The translations under genes were made by a program, and so were the position numbers. From positions 1 to 33,865 of the forward strand of contig NZ_JAHHIT010000101.1 of assembly GCF_024539675.1 (NCBI RefSeq): DNA of 33,865 nt. The letters are read 5' to 3'. Below the pieces are notes generated by a model. The model was not told the origin of the DNA, did no database searches, and saw nothing but the letters and a program-made list of their open reading frames with translations. Positions 22,268 to 32,012 of the stretch are shown here, piece by piece. The stretch is from Streptomyces hilarionis (lineage in GTDB: Bacteria > Actinomycetota > Actinomycetes > Streptomycetales > Streptomycetaceae). Numbering within the stretch: the first letter of the stretch is position 1; every line of letters begins with the position of its first letter.

Positions 22268-22990
22268 TCACCGCGGGGCGGGCGTCCCCGGCGGGAGGGG
22301 CCGGTGCGAGCGCAGATGCTCCCTCAGGGCCTGCGCGGTGTTGCTGACGTGCATCAGCGCGGCCGCCTGGCTCAACGCCGCGTCGCGGGTGGTGAGCGCC
22401 GCGTAGATCGCCTCGTGCTCGGCGAGGGTCCGGCCCGCGGCCTGGTCGTCGACCAGCCCGCGCCATATCCGCGCCCGCAGCGTGCGGCCGGAGACGCCCT
22501 CCAGCAGGGTCAGCAGGCTTTCGTTGCCTGTGGCGGCGACGACCGCGCGGTGGAAGGCGGCGTCGTGCGCGTTGAGCAGTTCGACGTCGTCACGGGCCTC
22601 GCGCATGGCGTCCAAGTGGCTTTTCACTTCGGCCAGTTGGTCGTCCGAGATCCGGGTCGCGGCCAAGGCGGTGGCGGCCGGTTCGAGAAGCCGGCGTACC
22701 TCCATGAGGTCCTGGAGGGCCGCGGAGTCGCCCTGCAACAGCTCGACCGCCCCGCCCAGGCCCGCCAGGAGCAGGCTGGGCTGGAGGCTGGTCACGTAGG
22801 TGCCGTCGCCCCGGCGGACCTCCAGGACCCGCGCCACGGCCAGGGCCTTGACCGCCTCGCGGGCGAGATTGCGGGACAGGCCCAGCTGGGCCGCCAGATC
22901 CGCCTCCGGCGGAAGCTTCGACCCCGGGGGCAGGGCGCCGGTGCGGATCAGCTCACGAATCCGCTCGATGGCCTTGTCCGTCAGCGACAC
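22268..22990 (-). CDS. FadR-subfamily GntR transcriptional regulator
   Basis: The protein is 240 aa; GTG 22990 follows GGAGGAG by six bases. Residues 1-70 form the winged helix-turn-helix (KLPPEADLAAQLGLSRNLAREAV and the wing RRGDGTYV). Residues about 85-230 form the helical FCD ligand domain with potential metal-binding residues in NAHDAAFHRAVVAATGN and the later His in LAEHEAIY. FCD regulators sense small carboxylic acids or sugars. The ribosome-binding site is directly preceded by a run of ten G (minus strand), which could vary in length. TATCAT at 23034-23039 on the minus strand is a good -10 candidate. The regulated genes are not obvious; the AhpD-like gene upstream on the same strand is nearest. 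Confidence 0.9.
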   Translation of the reverse strand: MSLTDKAIERIRELIRTGALPPGSKLPPEADLAAQLGLSRNLAREAVKALAVARVLEVRRGDGTYVTSLQPSLLLAGLGGAVELLQGDSAALQDLMEVRRLLEPAATALAATRISDDQLAEVKSHLDAMREARDDVELLNAHDAAFHRAVVAATGNESLLTLLEGVSGRTLRARIWRGLVDDQAAGRTLAEHEAIYAALTTRDAALSQAAALMHVSNTAQALREHLRSHRPLPPGTPAPR

Positions 22991-23001
22991 CGCACACTCC
23001 T

Positions 23002-23011
23002 CCCCCCCCCC
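23002..23011. repeat. Run of ten C (ten G on the coding strand) next to the GntR ribosome-binding site
   Basis: A 10-base homopolymer lies directly upstream of GGAGGAG of the gntR-type gene. Such tracts are prone to slippage; a change would alter the leader rather than the reading frame. A sequencing or assembly uncertainty is also possible here. Confidence 0.8.
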
Positions 23012-23115
23012 TCGGACGCCGAGAGTGGCCTCGATGATACGGCGCAACCGGCGCCCCACGATCCGCGGCCCGACGCCGGGCGTCACGACGAGCGGCGTGC
23101 GGCAGCGCGCGGGGG

Positions 23116-23625
23116 TCAGCCGGGGGCGCTCTCGCCCTCGGTCGTCACCTCGAAGGTGTTCAGGAACGTGCAGACCAACTGGTAGAAGCCGACCGTGAGG
23201 ACCAGGTCGGAGAACTGCTCGACGGTGAGGAAGGACAGGGCCCGCGCCCGTTCGGCGTCGGTGAGAGCGTGCCGCTCCAGCAGCCGGTCGGTCACGGCGA
23301 GGACCGCCGCCTGCTGCGCCGACAGTCCCTGCGGCGAACCGGTCCTGGCGGCGGCCACACCGGCCTCGTCCAGTCCGAGGCTCCGGCCGATCCGTTCGTG
23401 GTGGTGGATCTCGTAGGCCGCGCCGTAGACGTGTCCGACGCGCAGCACGGCGAGCTCGCGCAGCGGATGCGGGAGGGCGCCCCGCGCGATCGCGTCGCCC
23501 AGCCGCACCAGCGCGGGAGCCAGAGCGGGCGAGTGGAACACCATGCGGTACACGTTGAGGGCGGACCGCTCCTCGGCGATCTCCCGCACGTCGGCGGGGA
23601 GCGCGGTCAGGTCGGGGTACTCCAT
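23116..23625 (-). CDS. Carboxymuconolactone decarboxylase/AhpD-like protein lacking the CxxC pair
   Basis: The protein is 169 aa from ATG 23625, with GAGGAGA about nine bases before it. The AhpD/CMD fold is shown by LRELAVLRVGHVYGAAYEIHHHERIGRSLGL, followed by the helix QAAVLAVTDRLL and the C-terminal FYQLVCTFLNTFEV. In AhpD the segment before EIHHH holds a redox CxxC; here it reads VYGAAY, so peroxidase-type disulfide chemistry is not possible. A decarboxylase- or isomerase-like role using the histidines is more likely. The genes on either side are a GntR regulator (downstream) and meaB (downstream end facing it), with no clear operon. Confidence 0.85.
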   Translation of the reverse strand: MEYPDLTALPADVREIAEERSALNVYRMVFHSPALAPALVRLGDAIARGALPHPLRELAVLRVGHVYGAAYEIHHHERIGRSLGLDEAGVAAARTGSPQGLSAQQAAVLAVTDRLLERHALTDAERARALSFLTVEQFSDLVLTVGFYQLVCTFLNTFEVTTEGESAPG

Positions 23626-23775
23626 GGGCGTCGGTCTCCTCCTCGATCGTCCGCGTCCGCGGGGACGGACGTGGCACACGCCGGGACGTCGTCGGTCGCG
23701 CACGGACCGACCTCGCGCGGGCGGCCCGGACGCGTCGCGACGGCCCGCGTCGAGCACGCTACGGCGTCGCCGCCC

Positions 23776-24786
23776 TCACCGCCGGTCCTCCGGCGCGCCC
23801 CGGTCGCCGGGAGAGCCGAAGGCCTCCAGGATGCGCTCGGCGGCCAGCGTCGCCGTCAACTCCCCGTCCCTGACCCGCTGTTCGAGGACCGGTGCGAGCG
23901 CCCGCACCGAGGGATCGGCGTGCAGACGCCCGAGGAGTTCGTCGCGGACCATGCTCCAGGTCCAGTCGACCTGCTGCTCGCGCCGCTTGGCGGCGAGCCG
24001 CCCGGTGGAGTCGAGCAGCGTGCGGTGCTGTTCCAGGCGTTCCCACACGGTGTCCAGACCCGCGGACTCCCGGGCGCTGCAACTCAGCACCGGCGGTGAC
24101 CACACGGCGTCCTTGCCGTGCATCAGGCGCAGCGCGCCCGCCAGCTCCCGTGCCGCGGCGCGCGCGTCCCGCTCGTGCGGGCCGTCCGCCTTGTTGACGG
24201 CGATGACGTCGGCCAGTTCCAGGACGCCCTTCTTGATGCCCTGCAACTGGTCGCCGGTGCGGGCGAGGGTGAGCAGCAGGAAGGAGTCGACCATGTCGGC
24301 CACCGCCGTCTCCGACTGCCCCACCCCGACCGTCTCGACGAGGACCACGTCGTAGCCGGCCGCCTCCATCACCACGATCGACTCGCGGGTCGCCTTGGCG
24401 ACCCCGCCCAGGGTGCCCGCGGTGGGGGAGGGGCGCACGAACGCGCCCGGATCGACCGCGAGGCGCTCCATCCGGGTCTTGTCGCCGAGGATCGAACCGC
24501 CCGTGCGGCTCGACGACGGGTCCACCGCGAGCACCGCCACCCGGTGCCCGAGCGAGGTCAGCATGGTGCCGAACGCGTCGATGAACGTCGACTTGCCCAC
24601 GCCCGGCACCCCGCTGACGCCGATCCGCCGGGCCCGGCCGCTGTGCGGCAGCAGCGCGGTGAGCAGCTCCTGCGCCAGCGCCCGGTGCTGCGGACGGGTG
24701 GACTCCACGAGCGTGATCGCGCGGGCGACCAGCGCCCGTTTGCCGTCGAGCACGCCCTTCACATAGGTGTCGAGGTCGATCGCCAT
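23776..24786 (-). CDS. meaB: Methylmalonyl-CoA mutase-associated GTPase MeaB
   Basis: The protein is 336 aa, normal for MeaB/ArgK. ATG 24786 lies six bases past the mutase stop, so it is the third gene of the operon. G-domain motifs are clear: Walker A GVPGVGKS at about 59-66, switch and Walker B VLVETVGVGQSE, and the guanine-specificity motif NKAD. The family's DPSSSRTGGSILGDKTRM segment is intact. MeaB guards the mutase, gating cobalamin loading and removal of inactive cofactor using GTP. The C-terminal dimerisation helices are present. Gene order mutA-mutB-meaB is standard for actinobacteria. Confidence 0.95.
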   Translation of the reverse strand: MAIDLDTYVKGVLDGKRALVARAITLVESTRPQHRALAQELLTALLPHSGRARRIGVSGVPGVGKSTFIDAFGTMLTSLGHRVAVLAVDPSSSRTGGSILGDKTRMERLAVDPGAFVRPSPTAGTLGGVAKATRESIVVMEAAGYDVVLVETVGVGQSETAVADMVDSFLLLTLARTGDQLQGIKKGVLELADVIAVNKADGPHERDARAAARELAGALRLMHGKDAVWSPPVLSCSARESAGLDTVWERLEQHRTLLDSTGRLAAKRREQQVDWTWSMVRDELLGRLHADPSVRALAPVLEQRVRDGELTATLAAERILEAFGSPGDRGAPEDRR

Positions 24787-24791
24787 GGCCG

Positions 24792-26965
<2,174 letters not shown>

Positions 26966-26966
<1 letters not shown>

Positions 26967-28777
26967 CAGGACGCAACTCCCATGCGGTCGAGGGTGGCGG
27001 ACAGCACGGCGACGGCGTCGCAGCCCGCGAACACGTACGCGTCGACGCCGGAGTACGACGCGGGACGCCCGGCGAGGAACACGTGCGCGGCGCCGGCGGC
27101 CCGCAGCCGCGCGGCCTCCGCCTCGGCCCGCTCCTCGTACAGCGCGTCGCTGGAGCACAGGCACACCTCGGTGGCGCCGCTGGCCTCGAAGGCGCCCTCG
27201 GTGACGGGATCGATCCCGCCCGCCTGGAACAGGTTGGCGGCGAACGTCAGCCGCGCGGTGTGCGCGGCGGCCGGGCCGAGCGCCGCCAGGTGGATCCGCG
27301 GCCTGGCTCCGGTCGCCGCGAGATGGGCGTCCGAGCGCGCGCGCAGCGCCTCGAAGGCCTCGTCGCGGCGCACCCTCGGCAGACCCCCGGACCGCGGCGC
27401 GGGCTTGCTCTCGCGCACCACCGGCTTCTCGGCGAGGAACGGGAACTCGCTGACGCCGGTCACGGGCTCGCGCCGCTTGGCGATTCGGCCGCTGCGGACC
27501 TGCCAGGTGTCGGCCAGGGCCTGCGGCAGGCTGCCGGAGCGCAGGGCGGCGGCGTGGCCGCCCTCGCCCTCGATCCACTGGAAGAACTCCCAGCCCGCAC
27601 GGGCCAGTTCGTCCGTCAGCCGCTCCACGTACCAGGAGCCGCCGGCCGGGTCGATCACCCGGGCCAGGTGGGACTCCTCGATGAGGATCGTGGAGGTGTT
27701 GCGGGCGATGCGCCGGGCGAACGCGTCCGGCAGCCCGAGCGCGTCGTCGAAGGGCAGCACGGTGACGGCGTCCGCGCCGCCCGCGCCCGCCGCGAGGGTG
27801 GCGATGGTGGTGCGCAGCATGTTCACCCAGGGGTCGCGGCGCGACATCATGACCGAGGACGTCACGGCGTGCTGCGGTGGCGCGCCGGCGCCCGGCGCCC
27901 CGCACACCTCGGCCACCCGGGCCCACAGCCGGCGCGCGGCCCGCAGCTTCGCGATCGTCAGGAACTGGTCCGCGGTCGCCGCGTACCGGAACTCCAGCTG
28001 CCGACAAGCCTGTTCGACGCTCAGCCCGGCCGCCGTCAGCTCCCGCAGATACGCCACACCGGTCGCCAGCGAGGCGCCCAGCTCCTGCGCCGCCGAACCG
28101 CCCGCCTCGTGGTAGGGCAGCGCGTCCACCGTCAGCGCCCGGAGCCCCGGGTACTCCTCGGCGCACCGCCGGGCGAGTCCGGCCGCCGGGGCGAAGTCGC
28201 CCGCCAGACCCGTGCGGGCCTCGTGACCGAGGGGGTCCGCGCCCAGGTTGCCGCGCGCCGCGTCGGCGGCGACGCCCCGCTGCGCGTACAGCCGCAGCAA
28301 CTCCCGTGCGGCCGGCTCCACTTCGGCGCCCGCGTCGAGGACGACCGGCGCCAGGTCCAGGAGCACGCCCTCGAGGACCTGTTCGAGCGAGGTCACGGGG
28401 ATGCCGCCCTCGCCCACGACCAGCCACAGGGAGGTGACGCCGTTCTCCAGGTCCGCGAGCACCGCGCCGCCGTCGGCGGCCGCGTGCCGCTGCCGTACGT
28501 CCCACCCTCCGGCGGTGTTGCCCTCCGGCCTGCCGCCCCGCACATACGGAGCGAACCCGGGGTAGCCCGGATCGGGCGCGCGATCGTGCGCGGTGTAGAG
28601 GGGACGGGTGCGCAGCCCGTCCTCCAGCGCGGTGGACAGGGCTTCCTCGGCCTGAGCGTCCTCGACGTCCTTGCCCGACTTGCGCAGCACGCCCGCGATG
28701 AGGCGCTGCCACTGCTCGTGGGTGGCGTCAGGGAACTCGCCGGCCAGCTCAAGCCCGTCGTCAGGCAGGACCGTCAT
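26966..28777 (-). CDS. mutA: Methylmalonyl-CoA mutase small subunit
   Basis: The protein is 603 aa from ATG 28777. It follows the mutase fold (FAPYVRGG, then TVDALPYHEAGGSAAQELG and a barrel half ending near RVIDPAGGSWYVE). Its C-terminal B12-like domain lacks the cobalt-binding DxHxxG, as in other non-catalytic small subunits. It heads the mutA-mutB-meaB operon. The start has no ribosome-binding site, but TAGCAT (28784-28789, minus strand) lies exactly six bases before the ATG, suggesting a leaderless transcript. No cobalamin riboswitch is recognised upstream; the space to the divergent VOC gene is only 186 bp and the leader would be zero length. Confidence 0.94.
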
Positions 28778-28963
28778 GCTCGGATGCTAGGCCAGATACG
28801 GAGAGGAACAGGAGAGGGCATGGCTGTGACCTTTCCCTCCCGGACATTGTGACCTGGCCCTCGCCGTGCCGTCCCGGCCCGAGGACGTGCCCGGCGTAGT
28901 ACTCATGGAGCGGCCCCGTACACACAGAGCGTCCCACGCTCGCGCCGTCACCTGGAGTCCTCG

Positions 28964-29311
28964 ATGACCGTTCGCCGTGTCGTGCCCGTCCTCCGCTCGG
29001 AGCAGGCGGACGAGAGCCGTGAGTTCTACGGCCTGCTGGGCTTCGAGGAGGTGATGAACCATGGCTGGATCACGACGCTGGCCGCGCCCTCCGCGCCGGC
29101 GGCCCAGATCAGTTTCATGACGGCCGACCGGACCGCGCCCGTCACACCGGATCTGAGCGTGGAGGTGGACGACGTGGACGCCGTCCACGCGCTCGTGCGG
29201 GACAGCGGCGCGGAGATCGTGCACCCCTTGCAGGACGAGGAGTGGGGGGTGCGGCGGTTCTTCGTCCGTGACCCCGGCGGACGCGTGATCAACGTCCTGA
29301 GCCACCGCTGA
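28964..29311 (+). CDS. VOC family (glyoxalase/bleomycin-resistance-like) protein
   Basis: The protein is 115 aa; ATG 28964 follows a TGGAG about seven bases upstream. It is a single VOC module of two beta-alpha-beta-beta-beta units: RRVVPVLRSEQADESREFYGLLGFEEV, then VEVDDVDAVHALVRDSGAEIV, and the closing FFVRDPGGRVINVLSH. Members bind metal and a small molecule as dioxygenases, isomerases or drug-binding proteins; the role here is not determinable. Methylmalonyl-CoA epimerase is also a VOC protein and this gene is divergent from mutA, but the sequence does not resemble an epimerase clearly enough to call it one. Confidence 0.82.
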   Translation: MTVRRVVPVLRSEQADESREFYGLLGFEEVMNHGWITTLAAPSAPAAQISFMTADRTAPVTPDLSVEVDDVDAVHALVRDSGAEIVHPLQDEEWGVRRFFVRDPGGRVINVLSHR

Positions 29312-29348
29312 CCGCTCCCGCGCTGCGCCGGCGGGGTAGCGTGGGCCG

Positions 29349-29861
29349 GTGCCCGTGCTGACGCGACTGCATGCCGACCATGCCCCCGCGGTGCTCGCCT
29401 TCGAGCTGGCGAACCGCGCCTACTTCGCCGCCGCGGTCGGCGACCGCGGCGACGACTTCTTCGAGCGGTACGCCGACCGCCACCGGGCCCTGCTGGCCGA
29501 GCAGGAGGCCGGCGTCTGCGTGTTCTACCTGTTGACGGCCGAGGACGGCCCGGTTCTGGGCCGCTTCAACCTGTACGACGTTCAGGACGGCGTCGCCACA
29601 CTGGGGTACCGGGTGGCGCGGCATGTCGCCGGGCGGGGCGTGGCGACGGCGGCCGTGCAGGAGCTGTGCCGGCTGGCGCCGGCCCGGCACGGACTGCGCG
29701 CCCTGCGGGCGGCCGCGGCGGACGAGAACGCCGCCTCCCGCAAGGTGCTGGTCAGGGCCGGGTTCGTCCCGACCGGGCCGGCCGGGCCGACGGACGTCGG
29801 CGGCAAGCCGGGCACCTGGTACCGACGCGACCTGACGCCTCACCCGCCGGAGCGGGTCTGA
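29349..29861 (+). CDS. GNAT acetyltransferase of the RimJ/RimL type
   Basis: The protein is 170 aa from GTG 29349. RimJ/RimL-like marks are LTRLHADHAPAVLAFELANRAYF at the start, LGYRVARHVAGRGVATAAVQ (acetyl-CoA loop), and AAADENAASRKVLVRAGFV. Such enzymes acetylate protein N-termini, aminoglycosides or other amines. There is no ribosome-binding site; TAGCGT (29337-29342) lies six bases before the start, so a leaderless transcript is likely. The gene starts 37 bp after the VOC gene but seems to have its own promoter. Confidence 0.87.
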   Translation: MPVLTRLHADHAPAVLAFELANRAYFAAAVGDRGDDFFERYADRHRALLAEQEAGVCVFYLLTAEDGPVLGRFNLYDVQDGVATLGYRVARHVAGRGVATAAVQELCRLAPARHGLRALRAAAADENAASRKVLVRAGFVPTGPAGPTDVGGKPGTWYRRDLTPHPPERV

Positions 29862-29889
29862 GGACTGAGCCCGCGGCGTGGCTCCGCGG

Positions 29890-29922
29890 CCGGTCGGGAC
29901 GGCCGTGCGCCGCCCCGACCGG
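29890..29922. terminator. Hairpin terminator between convergent genes
   Basis: A perfect 9-bp inverted repeat (CCGGTCGGG / CCCGACCGG) with a 15-nt loop lies between the ends of the GNAT and DUF3224 genes. Confidence 0.6.
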
Positions 29923-29945
29923 AGACCGCCCCGGCCGGGGCCGGG

Positions 29946-30353
29946 TCAGTGACCGAGGCGGTAGTCGAACCAGATCCGGTGGGTGCCGTCCGCGTCGACG
30001 GCGATGCCTCCCGCGCCGCTGATCCCGGTCAGTTCGCCGGTGCCGCTGCCCGGGACGACGACGAAGTACTCGTTCTCCCGGCTCTCGCCCCGGGTGGACG
30101 CGGCGTGCGCGAAGTTGAAGGAGCCCGCCCGGCCGTGCAGGGACCCTTCGAAGGACTCCATCGCGACGTAGGTGCCCGTGGCGGTGGACTGGTCGTAGGC
30201 GGCCGTGAACAACGTGGCCGAACGGCCGGCGACCTCCCCCTCGAACGACTTGGTCATGGTCGCCACCCCGACCGGCGCGGCGGTCTCGACCGGGGGGCTC
30301 GGCACCGGAGCCGGCGTGAAGTCGGCGACTGTGAACGTTCCTGAAGCTCGCAT
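29946..30353 (-). CDS. DUF3224 domain protein
   Basis: The protein is 135 aa from ATG 30353. It has the beta-barrel pattern of DUF3224: GTFTVADF at the start, MTKSFEGEVAGRSATLFTAAYD, YVAMESFEGSLHGRAGSFNFAH, and GTGELTGISGAGGIAVDADGTHRIWFDYRL at the end. The fold is allene-oxide-cyclase-like, with no established function in bacteria. No ribosome-binding site is seen; TACGAT (30360-30365, minus strand) lies six bases before the ATG, so it is probably leaderless. Confidence 0.88.
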   Translation of the reverse strand: MRASGTFTVADFTPAPVPSPPVETAAPVGVATMTKSFEGEVAGRSATLFTAAYDQSTATGTYVAMESFEGSLHGRAGSFNFAHAASTRGESRENEYFVVVPGSGTGELTGISGAGGIAVDADGTHRIWFDYRLGH

Positions 30354-30404
30354 GCCCGGATCGTAGGGCCCACCTCTGACAGCGACGCCGTGCGGCGGCG
30401 TACG

Positions 30405-31238
30405 TCAGGCGCCGGCGGTGGCGGGCTCCTTCTCGGCCTGCGCGGGCGCCGTCGCCGCCGCCGCGTCGGCCGCGGTGTAGAACACGGACGAGCCCTGCTT
30501 GGTGCGCTGCGCCTGGGTCTTCGCGACGAGGCCCTCGAGGGTCGTGCGGACCACGGTCGTCCTGACGGTGCGCTCCGGATGCGTCTCACCGAGGGCGGTG
30601 GCGATCTCGGCGGCGGAACGGGGCTCGTTCTGCTGCGCGAGGTGGTCGCGGACCAGGTCGACCAGCGTCGGTTGCGCCGTCTTGGCCGCCTCCTTGCGCA
30701 CGGCGTCCTTCTTGGCCGTGCCCGTCTGAGCCGCACCCGTCTTCGCGGGGCCGGCCTTCGCGGGGCCGGTCTTCGCGGGGCTCGCCTTGGCGGTGCCCTT
30801 CTTCGCGCCGTCCGGCTTCACGGCTGCCGTCTTCGCGGCGTCCGTCCCGGCGGTGTCCGTCTTCACGGCGGCCCGCTTGCGGGAGGCGGGCTTTCGTGCC
30901 GAACGGGTGGACTGCGCGGCGGTCTTCTTGGGCTGGGCCCGCTTACGGGCGCCCGGGGCGGCGGCCGACTTCTTGCGCGGCGCGGGCACCGTGACGCTCC
31001 CGGCGGGCTCCGCCGCTTCGACGGCAGGGGCGGGGCCGGTCGGCGCCGGCGCCGAGTCGATGGCCTGCTGGATGCTGACCAGAACGCCGTGGTCCCGTTC
31101 GAGGGCCGCCAACTGCTCCTGGAGAGCGGTGATTTCGGCGCCGATCCGTTCCTGTTCCTTGGTGTTGCGTTCGAGGTCTGCGGTCACCTGGGCGGTGTAC
31201 TGAGAGGTGAGTTCGTTGGCGGAGGCGTTCTCGGACAT
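30405..31238 (-). CDS. Coiled-coil protein with Ala/Lys/Pro-rich repeat linker and winged-helix C-terminus
   Basis: The protein is 277 aa from ATG 31238, with AGGAAAGG about eleven bases before it. Residues about 10-65 form a charged coiled coil (YTAQVTADLERNTKEQERIGAEI). Residues about 85-195 are a basic Ala/Lys/Pro/Thr-rich linker with pentad repeats (PAKTG, PAKAG), like bacterial histone-H1-like proteins. Residues about 195-260 look like a winged helix (TLVDLVRDHLAQQ, RSAAEIATAL, RTTLEGLV and a wing at GSSVFYTAAD). A DNA-binding, nucleoid- or stress-related role is suggested by composition and by the wing, but I know no named family. The gene stands alone, and 31239-31449 upstream holds an A/T-richer stretch (31370-31405) likely to be the promoter. 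Confidence 0.8.
   Translation of the reverse strand: MSENASANELTSQYTAQVTADLERNTKEQERIGAEITALQEQLAALERDHGVLVSIQQAIDSAPAPTGPAPAVEAAEPAGSVTVPAPRKKSAAAPGARKRAQPKKTAAQSTRSARKPASRKRAAVKTDTAGTDAAKTAAVKPDGAKKGTAKASPAKTGPAKAGPAKTGAAQTGTAKKDAVRKEAAKTAQPTLVDLVRDHLAQQNEPRSAAEIATALGETHPERTVRTTVVRTTLEGLVAKTQAQRTKQGSSVFYTAADAAAATAPAQAEKEPATAGA
30739..30798. repeat. 15-bp tandem repeat, four copies
   Basis: Four consecutive 15-bp units (GTCTTCGCGGGGCCG and close variants) start at 30739, 30754, 30769 and 30784; the last is most diverged. They encode the five-residue PAKTG/PAKAG repeat of the basic linker on the minus strand. Copy number could change without breaking the frame. Confidence 0.85.
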
Positions 31239-31449
31239 GAAGCACACGACCTTTCCTCGACGGGAGCGGCAGACGAACGGGCCTGCCCCGGTCGCCGAAC
31301 CGGTGGCATGTCACCGCGCGGACCGATGCTCACCGGTCGGGCGGCGACACGTCGCGGATTCGGCACTGTTGGAGAGATAGTACGGACAACTGGAGTAAAT
31401 GGTTCCTCGAGTGCCCGTCCGGGACAGCCCGTTCGAATCGCCGCACCCC

Positions 31450-31881
31450 TCAGGCGGGCCGGCCCAGCGACCAGCCCGCCACGTCCGCGAGGCGGCCGCG
31501 CCACAGGGGCATGACGACGGCCCTTTCCGTCCCCGCGGCGGTGGTGGCGTCGCGCAGATGGATCCACTGGGGGAGCCGTTGGGGCGCCGGGTGTCCCTGC
31601 CGGTCGGCGACGGCCCGGTCCACCTCTTCGGGGAAGCGCTCCAGGAGTTGTGCGCCGGGCCCGTCGAAACCGCGCAGACTGCGCGCCCACTCCGCCGTCC
31701 AGGCCTCGTGCGAGATCAGGTCTCCGTGGAGGAAGCCGCCCCCCACCGTGAGGGTGATCGGCAGGGCCGCCTCGGGGTCCTGCCCGATCAGCCGCACCAG
31801 CATCTGGAGCTGGACGTCCGGCGCGGGCTCGGTCACCACCGGGGCGGCCGGCTGGTGCAGGGGATCGTGCTCAGTGGTCAT
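31450..31881 (-). CDS. Hypothetical protein resembling gas-vesicle accessory GvpU
   Basis: The protein is 143 aa from ATG 31881, with AAGGA about nine bases before it. The core LQMLVRLIGQDPEAALPITLTVGGGFLHGDLISHEAWTAEWA resembles GvpU-like proteins, whose typical feature is an ITLxVGGxLVxGxLIS strand pair. No gas-vesicle genes are present in the window, so a role there is doubtful. A C-terminal beta-rich part (WIHLRDATT, AVVMPLWRGRLADVAGW) may be a second sheet. It lies about 130 bp after the PAS-PP2C gene on the same strand. The name is a resemblance, not a firm assignment. Confidence 0.6.
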   Translation of the reverse strand: MTTEHDPLHQPAAPVVTEPAPDVQLQMLVRLIGQDPEAALPITLTVGGGFLHGDLISHEAWTAEWARSLRGFDGPGAQLLERFPEEVDRAVADRQGHPAPQRLPQWIHLRDATTAAGTERAVVMPLWRGRLADVAGWSLGRPA

Positions 31882-32012
31882 GACCGGCGGTCCTTAAGGC
31901 GTCGGGAGCGGGACGATCGTCTCCTTCCCGCACCGCCCGCGGGCATGTCCGCCCGCGCAGGCCGCAGGAAGGGGGCCGCCGGCCCTTCTTCGTGGAGGCG
32001 GGGGCGGAGCGG

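Noticed and set aside
28778..28963. Cobalamin riboswitch before mutA
   Set aside because: No B12-box-like sequence was recognised, and the likely -10 box six bases before the start leaves no leader to hold a riboswitch.
28964..29311. Methylmalonyl-CoA epimerase, since a VOC gene is next to mutA
   Set aside because: The protein is only 115 aa, and I could not recognise epimerase-specific sequence; it is divergently transcribed from mutA with its own ribosome-binding site.
31450..31881. Gas-vesicle cluster
   Set aside because: No gvpA, gvpF, gvpN or other vesicle gene is present; only a single GvpU-like resemblance exists.
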